A stretch of 64,000 nt of DNA from Anastatus disparis (taxonomy: Eukaryota > Arthropoda > Insecta > Hymenoptera > Eupelmidae). Shown here one piece after another: positions 21,538 through 33,628 of this stretch (position 1 is the first letter of the stretch; each line of letters opens with the position of its first letter). The stretch is from positions 3,284,001-3,348,000 of the forward strand of contig JAFFSR010000010.1 in assembly GCA_017163975.1 (NCBI GenBank). The letters run 5' to 3'. The notes beneath the pieces are model-generated. The model was not told the origin of the DNA. It worked only from the letters and a program-made list of their open reading frames with translations, and did not search any database. The position numbers and the translations under genes are program-made.

Positions 21538-24299
21538 CACGGAAAAAGGTAAATACCATTAAAATCAACACTACACGTAGTATGTATTATTTCTGTGATA
21601 AAGTATTGAAAAAAAATGTAATAGTATAATTTTAATCAATACTATACTTCAAATTTTAACTACTAATGCTGGCATAACTATATTACGAACTGAGTGCATG
21701 AATTTCCGCTACGTAGTACCTATTTTTTCGGTACTAGGACTGATATTTCACCTATCCGATCCAGGGGTAAAATTTTGCAGAGAATATAATTGCTATATAT
21801 AGAACTGATTTTCCCATACTAGAATTAAAAATTGATGATTCTAAAATCATTTTTATAATATACAACCCTTTTAAATTACTAATAATTAATTTTCAACTTA
21901 ACAGGATGTCAGAGCTGTTAGAATCGATTTTTGCTTTTTTTATTTTGTTGACATCTTTTTAAATTCATTAATCAAACAAATATTCTAACTTATCCGCACT
22001 ATAGCTATGTTAGTACAATCATTTTTGTTAAAATAAAAAGTCATTTGAATTTATTTCTTTTATAAACTTAGATTGAAAGTTAGATCAAGCTTGACAAACC
22101 TAACCTCGAAATACTATACATCGTAAGTTTGTATATAACTTTTTATGTATAGCATCTCGGTGGATTTCATGAGTTGTCCGCGCTCAAGCTTAATCTTACA
22201 AATTTCTTTATTGTAGCAAAAAAATTCATCTGCTTTTTCCCGTTTATAATAATCAACTCAAGTTTAAAATTAATAATTAGTAGTTTGAAATTTTTACATA
22301 TTATATGATCGATATTATATTTATTGATTGCTAAAAATTTATACACAATTTAATGGTTTTTACATTATGATAAATTAGCTGTATTGAAGTTTCATATTCG
22401 ACAGCGCCGCAGTAAATATTGTATAGGTACTATGTTAGTAAAAGATAATGTAGTCCCGTAGTACGGAAAAATTCGGTACTATACCACACAATTCTTGGGA
22501 CGAGTCGCGTTAAAAAATGTACTTATATAGGTCGTTTTAAAATATATGGGTAATTCTTTCATACTTTTAAAAATCATGTTACTGCGTCATTTCTCCTAAA
22601 TATGAGATAGCACATCTTGTTAGCAAATGTTCACTGATTTATTGAGTTATTAGAAACTAATTTTGTTATATTTTTAATGATAATTAGACGTGTCATTTTA
22701 TGGCGGATGGGGAAAAGAGGTTTTTTTTTTGAAATTTAAATGTTACCAGGCCATGTAAAATGATAAATTACCGCTATAAAAAAAATGACTACTGCTTTTT
22801 TGATTTGAAATTCACACCAAAGCTTTATCTATACACATACTTTTGGAAAATCAAGAGCATGGGTGTGTGCCTGTTAACAAAAGTACTTTCTGAAAGGTTA
22901 TTAAAATGTTACCAAAAATTTATATATTTTACTTTTTTCTGGAAAATACGATGCTGTAAAAAAGACTATTCAGCGGTGACATTTTAAACTACATCAAAAG
23001 GTAATATTTAGAATCACAAAGAGAAATTTTTTTATTAGGAACGTGTGCCTAGTGTAGATAAAGTTCTTTGTTCGTTTGAAATTATACTTAAAAAACGTGA
23101 CTCACTTTTGAAAATAGGTTTTTATCCACTAATATGAAAACCTAAGCTTTGATTCACCTTTTCTCTGTTGTGAACTTTGTAATTTACTATTTTATAATAC
23201 TCAATGTAATCTTTAAGTTGCTTTTGAAGTATTATTTCGAGTATTCTGGAAATCATTGAATTTTTCCCGGCTATTAAATTTTCCAAATTTACATCGTTTA
23301 AACTTTAAAAAGCTCAGTTTTAGTATGTATTTAATAGCTTACACCTAGAACGTTGAGTTGAATCATCACTGAAGTTTCTAGATTTTAAATTTAAAATTTT
23401 TAGATTTAATGTTTATTAAATAAACTAAAATATTTGGTTAAAAGGAATATAAGTATTTTTATTCGAAAACATATCTATACAAATCATATACAAATCCATG
23501 TCAAATTTCATACCCTAAGATTGACAATTTAAGCAAAAATAAATTGATATTCCACTCACTTATGATTTGTAATCAGGAATCCCAAAAGCCATTGGGTAAC
23601 TAATATCACTCAATTTTAATACCCGAATCGCCAAAAATGAATTTTCCCAAAAAAATTGGCATTTCTGGCATATTTTATTTATTACAAAAAATTTTGTAAT
23701 TATTAATGTAAATTGCGTATTTAAATATTTTCTGTAACATATTAAACATGTAAAAATGAAAAAGCTCAATGGAAAATGATCTATTATAGCCCAAAATACT
23801 TAAAAAACTGATCTGAGATATGTAAAATATTATACCTGGGTGTGATAATAATGAATATATTTAAATGTCTTATATTAAAAAAAGCTATCTTCAAAAGTGA
23901 GTAATGCGATTTTTTCTTTTATTATCATTTTAATATATCAACATTTAAAAAAAATAAATTTGATACATGTGTCTTCAATTTTTTTTAATTTATTGAAAGT
24001 AAATTTTAACACTATGAAAAATTTACTCGAAAATCTGTCTTTTGATGTTTGTTAAAAAGACTACCCTTAAAAGTGAGTAACACGATTTTTTTTTTCATTA
24101 TAATACGTCAACATTCAGAGAAAATTAGTTTTATACGTGTGCCTGTATTTTTTTTTTTTTTAATTTGTTGCAGGTGAAATTTTAACATTATGAAAGATTT
24201 ACCCATATACTGAGTATCAATTAAAAAACGACTAGTAATATTCTTTCTAGTACTGACTCAAATTAGTACATTCTTTTCAGGTATTTTCCTTTTTCCGTG
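21538..24299. mobile_element. CACTA-like element, 2.76 kb
   Basis: It starts CACGGAAAAAGGTAAATACC and ends GGTATTTTCCTTTTTCCGTG, flanked by TG (21536-21537 and 24300-24301). The palindrome it landed in holds an intact copy of the site in the opposite arm, which reads ATGTTAAGAATGTGCCTC on the complementary strand and confirms the 2-bp duplication. Its internal order is the reverse of the 3436 element. A 1.66-kb TA-flanked element sits at 22547. Confidence 0.88.
22547..24205. mobile_element. TA-flanked element, 1.66 kb, non-coding
   Basis: The ends TGGGTAATTCTTTCATA and ATGAAAGATTTACCCA are inverted, with TA at 22545-22546 and 24206-24207. The flanks rejoin into the CACTA-like subterminal sequence (AAAATATACTGAGTATCA-type). 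Near its right end a unit of about 175 bp is repeated (about 23880 and 24055: AAAAGTGAGTAA), with an inverted relative near 23080. The short ORF at 22760-22987 has no domain. Tc1/mariner mobilisation is inferred from TA only. Confidence 0.75.
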
Positions 24300-24754
24300 T
24301 GTGCCTCTCCTACGAATTTCAGTCATGAATAATTAAATTTTTATTAAAATTCATAATTTAAATGTAGATAAGGTAGAACTCTATGTCGGTATGAGGATTC
24401 CCCTTAATGATATTAAATAAAACATTAATTAACAACATGCTTTGAGAAAAAAATTCATTTTTGATTTATTCATAAAATTAAAAGTTTTGCTCATTTTTCT
24501 CATATATAAGTTATTTATTATTGTTGCTATTTATAAATTTTTGTTAAATAAGTTTTTCAAATTTAATATGTTTATGTCTTATTTAGAATAATTTAGACAT
24601 AAAATAATTGTCCTAAGACAGTTGAGTTCTACAGGGTACTACTACTTATTTTCAATTAATTTTCTTGTGATTTCCATTAGATTTCGGTAGCAATTTTGTA
24701 GGCCGCATATTCTAGTGTACTTTACATTTTATTTAAAACAGAAAAAATCCCAGA

Positions 24755-25995
24755 TTGGACATGTGGTAATCACAAAACCATACCACGTAACAATGACATG
24801 TTCCGATTGTCGGACTGAAAAAAATCTGCAGAAAATTTGTCGGACATTATGGTCTTATGGTTTCATAATTAATTATCAAGTAATCCTATAAAAATTGGCT
24901 ATATGGTCATCGCATAACATAACCCTGTCCTATCGACATAATTGAAATGGTAGACTCATCTAACGCAGAATTATTTTGGTCGACCATACATAATTTGATT
25001 TTTGTTATAAAAATATCTTTTTCTTATCCCCTGGCGAAAAGTACGTCGAAAGACGTCTACTTTCTGAGAGAGAAGTTAAGCATTATCTACGGCGGCTCGG
25101 CGCACTAGCGATGCGCAATCGTGTTGACGCTCTGTTTTTCACGGCAGTTAAGAATAGAGAGGGCTACGTCTATCCTTCTCTGTCCGCCGGCGTTAGACAT
25201 TGACTCTCTCCCTCTCTCTTTCTTTTTCATACAGAATAGAGAGGGTTGCGTCTATCCTTCTCTGTCCGCCGGCTTTAAGAATTGACTCTCTCCCTCTCTC
25301 TTTCTTTCTCTTATATGTACAATAAAGGTAGCCGCGAATGGGGGGCTATGTCTAGCCTTCTTTGCCGGTTACAACAAGCAGTATATCTTTTTCTTTATTT
25401 TTCTTATATAGTAATTTTAAATATTTTATTATTAAAACCTAACTTGTTTTATTTTGTGAATTATAAATTGCAGTGTGTTATAAAGTGTGTAAATTATAAA
25501 ATGTGAGTGAAATATTGATGGTTTATTTTAATGATTTATCATCAGTGGGAGAGGGGCAGAGAAGGATAGAGCATACTCGGTCAATAGCAGCAAGCGATTC
25601 ATCGCGGTATTTTTATTTTAATGATTTATCATCAAAAACGAATTATCACAACGGGTAAGTTGGACGTACTTTTCGCCGGGAATAAGAAAAATCGTATATT
25701 CACCTCGGGAGAAGTTGACCATCAATTGCTCGCGTATTTGCCCCCTCGCTGCGCTCGGGGGTCTTACGCGAGCATTTAATGGTCAACTTCTCTCCCTAGG
25801 TTAATAATATACTATTTAGTTTCATGTAAAAAAAATTATGTGGTCATTGCATAACAATACATCGTCAAATCGACATGTTTAATAATTAATTATTAAAAAA
25901 CGCAGCGGTTTCGAGAGTCCTCGTAGATGAAAAGTTTGGTAGACTCGACAAAATGAAGCCGCTTACAAAGTTCTAAGTATGTGGTAATAATTTTT
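24755..25995. repeat. Right arm of the 9-kb inverted repeat, inner part
   Basis: Complement of 18540-18995. It is interrupted by a GC-richer insertion (about 25026-25820) exactly where the left arm has the continuous sequence GTTCCATGTAAAAAAAAG on its complementary strand. Confidence 0.85.
25026..25820. mobile_element. GC-richer insertion with hairpin H5
   Basis: It begins CCCCTGGCGAAAAGTACGTC, whose complement GACGTACTTTTCGCCGGG recurs at 25667, and ends with hairpin H5 (25685-25815: CGGGAGAAGTTGACCAT / ATGGTCAACTTCTCTCCC, loop CCCCTCGCTGCGCTCGGGG). Inside, a unit of about 95 bp containing AGAGAGGG and CTATCCTTCTCTGTCCGCCG is repeated in tandem (25150 and 25237), with a third degenerate start near 25335. 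H4 with its tail (17398-17700) is the inverted relative. No protein is recognised. Confidence 0.7.
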
Positions 25996-26021
25996 TCAAA
26001 AGGGTTCTGTACTGTGGACTA

Positions 26022-26862
26022 AAAGGTCAGAATAGACAAGACAAGAGTAGACCAAGAGGGGAGCCGCAATGTTTGAATTAGGTGCTTCCGGAGAGCCAGA
26101 GTAGTGCTTTTCCTAAAGAAATTAAGCCTGTAAAGTAAAGAAAAGGACTTTTTACATACATCTGCAACTTGCTCTTTCCAGTTCAGTTTACTACCAAGCC
26201 AAACACCTAAACTACGGACAGAAGATTAAGGTAGCTCGTACCGAAACTGAAAAATTTATAAATGAAATAAAAATGTAGGAGGTTGTTCTCTAAGTCAAAA
26301 TGAATCTCCTAGCAAAAAATCAGACCTGGTTTCCAGGGAAAATTTCAAGAAGAAGCCTTTCAAAAATGCTCCGTTCGCTGACATTTTAAAATTGTTCTTA
26401 TGACAGATATCCGATTTTCCTAAAGTTATAATCGAATATTTATATTTAAAGATTTACTTTTAAAGGGGCCCAATAACTAATTAAAAAAGCGTGCTCAGCT
26501 ATGAGCAAGATCAAAAAATCAAGTTGACCAATCACAAAATAAACGTATACTTGCAGATCATCAGCATATAACAGATATTGAACGTTAGAGTAAATATTAA
26601 CAGCAACGTCATTATTATAGATGAAAAATGATAAAAGCCCTAGGACAGAGCCTTGAGGAACACCAGTGTTAAGAGTAATGAAGTCGGACTGATTACCAGC
26701 ACTAGCAACAACAGCCTGACGCTGGTCAGATAGATAAGAAGCAACCCATCTCACGACAGAGTGCGATACTTCGTGAGAAGGCAGTTTGCGAAGTAAGGTG
26801 ATATGACACACACTATCGAATGCCTTGCTAAAGTCAAACAGTAAGAGCATAGTCACCTAACG
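26022..26862 (-). pseudogene. Non-LTR reverse transcriptase, inverted 5' segment
   Basis: The minus strand starts at RT motif A (LLFDFSKAFDS), passes GVPQGSVLG and motif C YADD (26557-26568), and breaks near 26446. It then resumes in the thumb with VRSLGVWLGSKLNWKEQV and TLALRKHLIQTLRLPLL, ending at YSDLL next to GTTCTGTACTG. It belongs to the CR1/Jockey-type group of reverse transcriptases. The next part of the same protein (LQRVINSG) is on the plus strand at 26868, so the two pieces form a 5' inversion. Stops and slips make it inactive. Confidence 0.85.
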
Positions 26863-26867
26863 TATAT

Positions 26868-27240
26868 TCATATGCTGCAGAGGGTCATCAACTCTGGTGT
26901 ACGTTACATTTTTTATGTCAGTAGGCGCGAGCGCATCTTTGCTTATAGGTCCTCTTTTGACTGATTGTCCACTGTAGGTAGAAAACGTTTTTTTCCGCAA
27001 CTTTCTTATATAAAATGTTTTCTTCGTGCTCACCGTCTAATTTATACTCTATTGAGGGGTGATGTTAGGCCTTTGACTATATCTTTTGCTGTCATAGAAT
27101 ATTATCATAGATTGTTCCTGGTAACGACCTCGCGTCTATCGAACGATCTTCCTGCGATACTCAGAGTCTCACCTTCACTATCTTATTTTAAATCATCTTC
27201 TTTCTCATATTTCCTGTCCCTTGAAAATGGGGGAAACTGA
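26868..27240 (+). pseudogene. Non-LTR retrotransposon, RT C-terminus and 3' end
   Basis: Continues the protein from LQRVINSGVRYIF through SRRERIFAYRSSF to STVGRKRFFPQLSYIKCF. It then runs through LLRGDVRPLTISFAVIEYYH and RLSNDLPAILRVSPSLSYF to a stop at 27238-27240. It is homologous to 18556-18170 in the left arm. A TGA within the RSSFD-LSTV region breaks the frame. Confidence 0.82.
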
Positions 27241-27460
27241 GTAAATCGGACCCCTGGGACATACCGGACTGGCACTACTAGATATGAGTACAAGTAAATA
27301 TAAGAAGATTAAAATAATTATAGATAAACTCTAACGAAGGAAGTAATTTGATGTTACAATATTGAAATCTTAGTGGTAAAATAAAATTGTACTATACATT
27401 TATATAAAGTGATGTCAGTCCGCTTTCTCCCGCGGGTTCAAGTTACCCAGTTTCCCCTAT
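27241..27460. other. Spacer left of the giant array
   Basis: Contains GCGGGTTCAAGTTACCCAG near 27431, which weakly mirrors GGGTTCCTTAACCAG (complement of 51354-51368) outside the other end of the array. It is possibly the true outer end of the array element. Confidence 0.35.
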
Positions 27461-27482
27461 ACACACACACACACACACACAC

Positions 27483-27531
<49 letters not shown>
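27461..27531. repeat. (CA)n-(TA)n microsatellite
   Basis: About 24 bases of CA followed by about 50 of TA, abutting the left end of the giant array. It mirrors the TA tract at 51309-51339. Confidence 0.95.
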
Positions 27532-27534
<3 letters not shown>

Positions 27535-27660
27535 AACTGTTATTTCTGGGACTTTTCCTGGTGTCTAAGCGTTATTTCTGGGACGTCCCAGACATGCTCC
27601 ATCTCCAACTATTATTTCTGGGACATTTTTAGTACATAAGCATTATTTCAGGAACGTACC
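27532..27660 (+). repeat. Iterated terminal motif, left end of the array
   Basis: Four spaced copies of a GTTATTTCTGGGACG-type word: AACTGTTATTTCTGGGAC, AAGCGTTATTTCTGGGACG, AACTATTATTTCTGGGAC and AAGCATTATTTCAGGAACG. The complement of three such copies lies at 51217-51310. Confidence 0.85.
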
Positions 27661-28593
27661 ACAAAAACTAGTCAACAACACGACATTTGAAATAAAAAGA
27701 TTATCATTACTGATTTCATTTTCTGTACGGACTTCCACGACACTAAAATAAATCAGCTCGAAATCCCTCGTTGAAAATTTACATATTTAACAGTTTAGTA
27801 GGTTACATAAATCTTCCAAATACATTTCCACGATAGTAGAGATAAGAAAAGTATTGTTATTTTTTAATATTTTGTGCGCACTTCCACGACACTAAAATAA
27901 ATTAGCTTGAAATTCATTGTTGAAAGTTTATGTATTTAACAATTTGGTAGGTTACGTAAATCTTCGAAATACATTTCCACTACAGTGGGGATGAAAGAGA
28001 AATGATATTGAACAGGAATTTTTGCACGCATCTTCATATTAGGCTGGTGAATTAATTAAATTAAATAATTTCGAGCTTATACAAACCCTTCAAATACATT
28101 TCTACGACAGTTGAGATAAAATGATTATCATTAGCGATTTCATTTTCTGTATGTACTCCCACGACACTAAAATAAATCAGCTAGGAATCCTGCGTTAAAA
28201 ATTTACATATTTAACAGTTTCGTAGATTACAGAAATCTTCCAAATACATTTCCACGACAATAGTGATAAGAAGAGTGTCATTACCTTTTTGAATTTCTGT
28301 GCGCACTTCCACGACACGAAAATGAATTAGCTTGGAATTTTTTGTTAAAAGTTTACGTATATAACAATTTTATAAGAGAAATGATATTGAACAGGAATTT
28401 TTGCACGCATCTTCATATTAGGCTGGTGAATTAATTAAATTCAATAATTTCGAGCTTATACAAACCCTTCAAATACATTTCTACGACAGTTGAGATGAAA
28501 AGATTATCATTAGCGATTTCATTTTCTGTATGCACTCCCACGACACTAAAATAAATCAGCTAGAAATCCTTCCTTAAAAATAAACATATTTAA

Positions 28594-28974
28594 GAGGAGG
28601 TCACGTATCTCTGTCCTTTTCTAATCAAAGAATTGAATTTTTTACAGAAACTAATAACTTTATCAAAAAATGAAGAGAAAGCCGCATCTCGTAATAAAAA
28701 AAGCAATATTTTCTTTTATAAGAAAGAATTAATTCAATTGCTTCGTTTTCAAGAAAACCTTGAAAAACTTAAATCATAGAGGTCAGGGTGGACAATTTGG
28801 TTTTTCAAGGTTTTCTTGAAAACGAAGCAATAAAATTAATTTTTTCTTATCAAAGAAAATATTGCTTTTTTTGATACAAGATGCGGCTTTCTCTTCATTT
28901 TTTGATAAAGTTATTAGTTTTTGTAAAAAAATCATTTCTTTGATTAGAAAAGGACAGAGATACGTGACCTCCTC
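28594..28974. mobile_element. 381-bp palindrome, family B, copy 2
   Basis: TTAA at 28590-28593 and 28975-28978. Removal restores the array word CATATTTAACAGTTT. The ends are GAGGAGGTCACGTATCTCTG and its complement. The right half is almost identical to that of 16294-16674. Confidence 0.95.
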
Positions 28975-29423
28975 TTAACAGTTTAGTAGGTCACAGAAAT
29001 CTTCCAAATACATTTCCACGACAATAGAGATATGAAGAGTATTGTTACTTTTTAAATTTTCTGTGCGCCCTTTACGACACTAAAATGAATCAGCTTGAAA
29101 TTTGTTGTTGAAAGTTTACGTATTTACCAATTCGGTAGGCAATAAAAAGCTTCCAAATACATTTCTACCATAGTGGGGATGAAAGAGGAATGATTTGAAC
29201 AAGATCTTTTGGATGCATCTTCATGTTAGGCTGGTGAATCAATTAGATACCCTATAAGGCCAAAATTCTTTATTTAAGATTTTCGAATTAAATAATTTAA
29301 CTTGTACAAACCCTCTAAATACATTTCCGCGACAGTTGAGATGAAAAGATAATCATTACCGATCTCATTTTCTATACGCACTCCCACGATACTAAAAAAC
29401 ATTAGCTATAAATCCTTCCTTAA

Positions 29424-29804
29424 GAAGGGGCCGAACTATCTATCTTTGTCTAATAGCATTTTTCATCATTTATTTAAACACTATCCGGTATAACAAGAAA
29501 AAAATAGCAGCCCCCGCTAGATATTAGTATAATAAGTAAATTTTGTAATAACAACCAAATTTTTTCACTGCGTAGTTTTTGAATAATTAGAGACCTACCA
29601 AAAAAAGATAGGTTATATTCTAGATTGCTAGTAGGTCTCTAATTAGTCAAAAATTATGCGGTAAAAAATTTGATTGTTATTACAAAATTTACTAATTATA
29701 CTAATATCTAGCGGGGGCTGCTATTTTTTACTTGTTATACCGGATAGTGTTTACATAAATGATGAAAAACGCTATTAGACAAAGACAGATAATTCGGCCC
29801 CTTT
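29424..29804. mobile_element. 381-bp palindrome, family A, copy 2
   Basis: TTAA at 29420-29423 and 29805-29808. The restored site CCTTCCTTAAAAATA occurs uninterrupted at 28569. The ends are GAAGGGGCCGAACTATC and GATAATTCGGCCCCTTT. The body folds along its full length. Confidence 0.95.
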
Positions 29805-32409
29805 TTAAAAATATACATATTTTACAATTTAGTAGGCTACAGAAATCTTCCAAATACGGTTTCACGACAATAGAGATAAGAAGAGTATCATTAATTTTTA
29901 AATTTTTTGTGCGCACTGCCACGACACTAAAAAGAATCAGCTTGAAATTCTTTGTTAAAAGTTCACATATTCAACAATTTGTTAGGTTACAAAAATCTTC
30001 GAAATATATTTCCACTAAAGTGGGGATAATAGAGGGATAATTTTGAACAAGAATTTTTGCACGCATCTTCATGTTAGGCTGGTGAATCAATTATATATCC
30101 TATAAGGCCAAAATTCTTTATTTAAGATTTTTAAATTGAATAATTTTGAGCTTATACAAACCTTTCAAATACATTTCTACGACAGTTGAGATGAAAAGAT
30201 TATCATTACCGATTTCATTATCTATTTGCACTCCCACAATATTAAAATAAATCAGCTTAAAATCCTTTGTTAAAAGTTTACACATTTAACGATTTGGTAG
30301 GAAACAGAAATATTCCGAATACATTTCCATGACAATAGGGATAGAAGAAGAATGATTCTGAACAAGATATTTAGCACTTGCTATCACGTTAGTCTTGTGA
30401 ATGAACCAGATAACGTATATTGAAAATGTTGAATTATGATTATTTTTATACTCATAAAAAACTTTTCTAACCATTTTTATGAACGTAGAAAGAATAGGAT
30501 ATCTTTATCGACATAATATTTTGTACGCGGTTCCGAAAATAGTGCGATAAAGAAAAAAGGCATCCTCTATTCAAAATCTTTTGACCTGTACAAAACTTTT
30601 AAATTTTCTATTATGACAGTTAAAATTAAATTATAATTAGTAACCACTATTTGCTCAAGGACTCTCAAGCTGCGTTTTCATGCAGCGATTTATTCGCTAT
30701 GGTTTGTAAGCATTGATCAGCGAAACGGTGATAAATTCGCAGCGACGTGTCGTATAATCAATAACAAATCGCCAAAAGTTCAAAAAATTTAAGTCTACCA
30801 GCGATAATCCGGTCAAATCGCAGCGATTATATCGCTGCGTGAATTTGGACTTTCACAACAGTAAGATTAGAAAATCAATCATTTTCTTTATTCGAGCCAT
30901 AGTACAGGTAAGAAGATTAGCATTACTATCTTTTCTGTACGCATTTCTACGACAAAAAATGAAATAAACCGATTTTCTTTACTTTACAATTTATAAAAAT
31001 AATAATTTTCAAGGTTATACGTCACCTTTAAATACATTTTCACTATAGTAGAGATAAGAAGTTTATCATTACTTTTTAAATTTTCTGTGCGCACTTCCGC
31101 GACACTAAAATGAATCAGATTGAAATTCTTTGTTAAAAGTTTACACATTTAACTATTTGGTAAATAAGAGAAATCTTCCAAATTCATTACCACTACAGTA
31201 GGAATAGAAGGAGAATGATTCTGAACAAGATTTTTTGCACGCATCTTCATGTTAGTCAGGTTAATTAACCAGATACCCTATATTGAAAATGTTAAAAGAT
31301 GATTATTTTTATACGCATACAAAACTTTCGAAAATATTTTTATGAACGTAGAGATGTATTGGATATCTTTATGGACATAATGTTTTGAACCGCATCCGAC
31401 TAAGATGCAATAAGGAAGAAAGGCATTCTCGATTTTCAATCTTTTGGTTTGTCGAAAACATTAAAACTTTTGTTTTATTCCAGTAGAAATTAAATTATAA
31501 TTACTAATCAATATTTTCGTTCGAACTTTCACATCAGTAAGATAGGGAAGCCATATATTTTCTGTATTTGAAATTTTTATTTCCAATTTTATTTTCTGTA
31601 CGCACTCCTACAAAAGTAAGAGAAATTAAATCGATATTATTTATTTGAAGCTTTTAACTTCAATAATTTCCAAGGTTCCACAAAAAATTATAATATTTTT
31701 CTTTATAGTACAGATGGGGAGATAACAATCTTTTCTGTGCGCATTTACGTGACACAAAGGTGGAATGGACCGATTTTCTTTACTTTACGGTTTATGAAAA
31801 TAATAATTTTTAAAGTTATACGTAACTTTTAAATACATTTCCGCGACAGTAGTAATAATAAGATCATCATTACTTTTTTAATTCCCTATGCGCACTGCCA
31901 CGACACTAAAATGAATCAGCTTGAAATCCTTTGTTTCAAGTTTACATATTAAATAATTTTGAAAATTATAGAAATCCTTCAAACAGTTTTTTACCACAGT
32001 AAAGATGAAAGAAGAATGATTGCGAACTACATTTTCTGTACGCCGTTTGTGGAATTAACGAAATGTGTTTATAGAATTCTTTAGGATAACATAGATAATT
32101 TTTACGACAATATACTGACAGCTGAGCGATTGAGTTTACTATACAACTACCTGAGCGTTTCATTAAATCTGATCCATTTCATCCCAAAAACTGACAGGTT
32201 AAAACAATAGATTTCTAAATAATACATTAATTACTCAACTGGGAAATATAGACTTTTATAGATAATGAAGCAGTACCATGTATAATATCAAGTAAAAAAA
32301 ATAAAAGCTTTTTTATATTATTCTTTTATTTATAGTTTGTTAAGAAACTGAATAGAATATTAACTCAATTTAGAATGTTTTATGTAGAATTTAATTATCA
32401 TTGTAATTT

Positions 32410-33065
32410 AAAGTGCCGGTGTTGAGACGGTGTTCAGAAACATCTCAAAGCATAGATGATGTATTTTTTAAAAAATCACGTATTTTTCTAAAAAACAAGT
32501 CATTGTTTACGTAATTAAACGAAATTTTAAATTATATCCTTACGAATAAATAATTCGAAAAGATACTTATTTCCGTTTCAAAGGAAAAATAAAAAACGAG
32601 ATACATCTCGTAGTTTTAACTCTTTGAAGATCGAAGAGCTTCTACGATTCAACTGAGTGTTCTGGCCTTATATGTCCACGACTTTGAAATCTGTATAAGG
32701 GATCACAAAACTTAGAAAAACGCCACCTAGTGACTTAAAATCGAATCGACCTGATTGATCATCAATTTGACTGCAAGTCACTAGTTGACGTTTTTCTATG
32801 TTTTGTGATCCTTTAGACAGATTTCAAAGTCGTGGACATATAAAGCCAGAACACTCAGTTGAATCGTAGAAGCTCTTCGATCCTCAAAGAGTAAAAACTA
32901 CGAGTTGTATCTCGTTTTTGATTTTTCCTTTGAATGGGAAATAAGTGTCTTCTGGAATTATTTATTCGTAAAGATATAATTTAAAATTTCGTTTAATTAC
33001 ATAATAAATGACTTATTTTTTGGAAAAATACATCATCTGTACTTTAAGATGGTTCTGCACACCGT
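32410..33065. repeat. Palindrome near the array polarity switch
   Basis: The outer arms pair GTAATTAAACGAAATTTTAA with TTAAAATTTCGTTTAATTAC. The core 32555-32955 is copy 2 of the element at 2643 (CTCTTTGAAGATCGAAGAGC, AGCTCTTCGATCCTCAAAGAG; AAAACTTAGAAAAACGCC). It lies just past the last left-arm unit. Confidence 0.85.
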
Positions 33066-33430
33066 CGCAAACACTTAAAAAAATGACGTATTTGGAGAAA
33101 CAAAAGTAGCGAACTCTTCAAAAAACGACGTATCAAAACACGTATTTTTTTACGTCATTTAATGATGTTGTGGGGACACACACATAATGTATGTAAGAGT
33201 ATGGCGCTACAAGCGCACTTACACTAAGGACCCTCTAGGAAGGGACAAGAAAATGTTGCCGCCATACTGATCTAAACCGGAAAGGAACGGATATAGTGCT
33301 TATAAAAAACATCACGGGTCGTCTTCGTGGGAAATATTTACTGTCTCTTTCTAACATATTACTTTCTTATGTAGTTTCCGGTTTAGATCTCTTGTTTGTA
33401 ACAGCCAATAGAAAACGCAGAACGAGGTTT
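33066..33430. other. Spacer with TACGTCATTTTT words and a small inverted repeat
   Basis: GATCTAAACCGGAAA near 33271 pairs with TTTCCGGTTTAGATC near 33376. TACGTCATTT-type words recur from 32470 to 33930. No gene. Confidence 0.5.
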
Positions 33431-33439
33431 CCAGTCCCT

Positions 33440-33628
33440 TTCTAGAGAGTCCCTAACTTAGGCTCGAATTTATAGTCCACACTTGGCACTCAGTACTCAG
33501 TTTACATGTATCAAACATCATTCTATCTTACGCTACTTCCATAAAAAAAACAAGGATAGAATGATGTTTAATACATGTAAACTGAGTCACGAGTGCCAAG
33601 TGTGGACTATAAATTCGAGCCTTACACC
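33440..33628. repeat. Long hairpin, arms of about 85 bp
   Basis: GGCTCGAATTTATAGTCCAC pairs with GTGGACTATAAATTCGAGCC, and ACATCATTCTATC pairs with GATAGAATGATGT, around a short loop. The arms are nearly identical, so it is young or maintained. The overlapping short ORFs are by-products. Confidence 0.9.

Larger units (their letters stand above)
21243..24403. mobile_element. TTAA-flanked palindrome split by a CACTA-like element
   Basis: TTAA at 21239-21242 and 24404-24407. The ends are GGGATGTCCTCATACCGGCA and TGTCGGTATGAGGATTCCCC. Removing 21538-24301 leaves a palindrome of about 397 bp whose arms pair, including GAGGCACATTCTTAACAT at 21345, which shows what the interrupted site looked like. 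Confidence 0.9.
27661..32165 (-). repeat. Motif array, left arm (TGTCGTGGAAATG on minus strand)
   Basis: Diverged units of about 170-300 bp. On the plus strand each carries two landmarks, CATTTCCACGACAGT followed by GAGATAAGAAG, and GCGCACTTCCACGACACTAA followed by ATGAATCAGCTTGAA. The complement aligns with units at 48480-51140 (CTACTGTCGTGGAAATGTAT, then GCTGTGGAAGTGTGTAC). There is no coding sequence. Two 381-bp palindromes interrupt it. A short insertion rich in GCAGCGAT (about 30663-30850) has inverted ends. Confidence 0.88.

Noticed and set aside
27661..32165. A bacterial or viral genome segment, such as a polydnavirus provirus
   Set aside because: No viral genes, no circle-junction motif I can defend, and no coding density. 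The sequence is diverged non-coding repeat.
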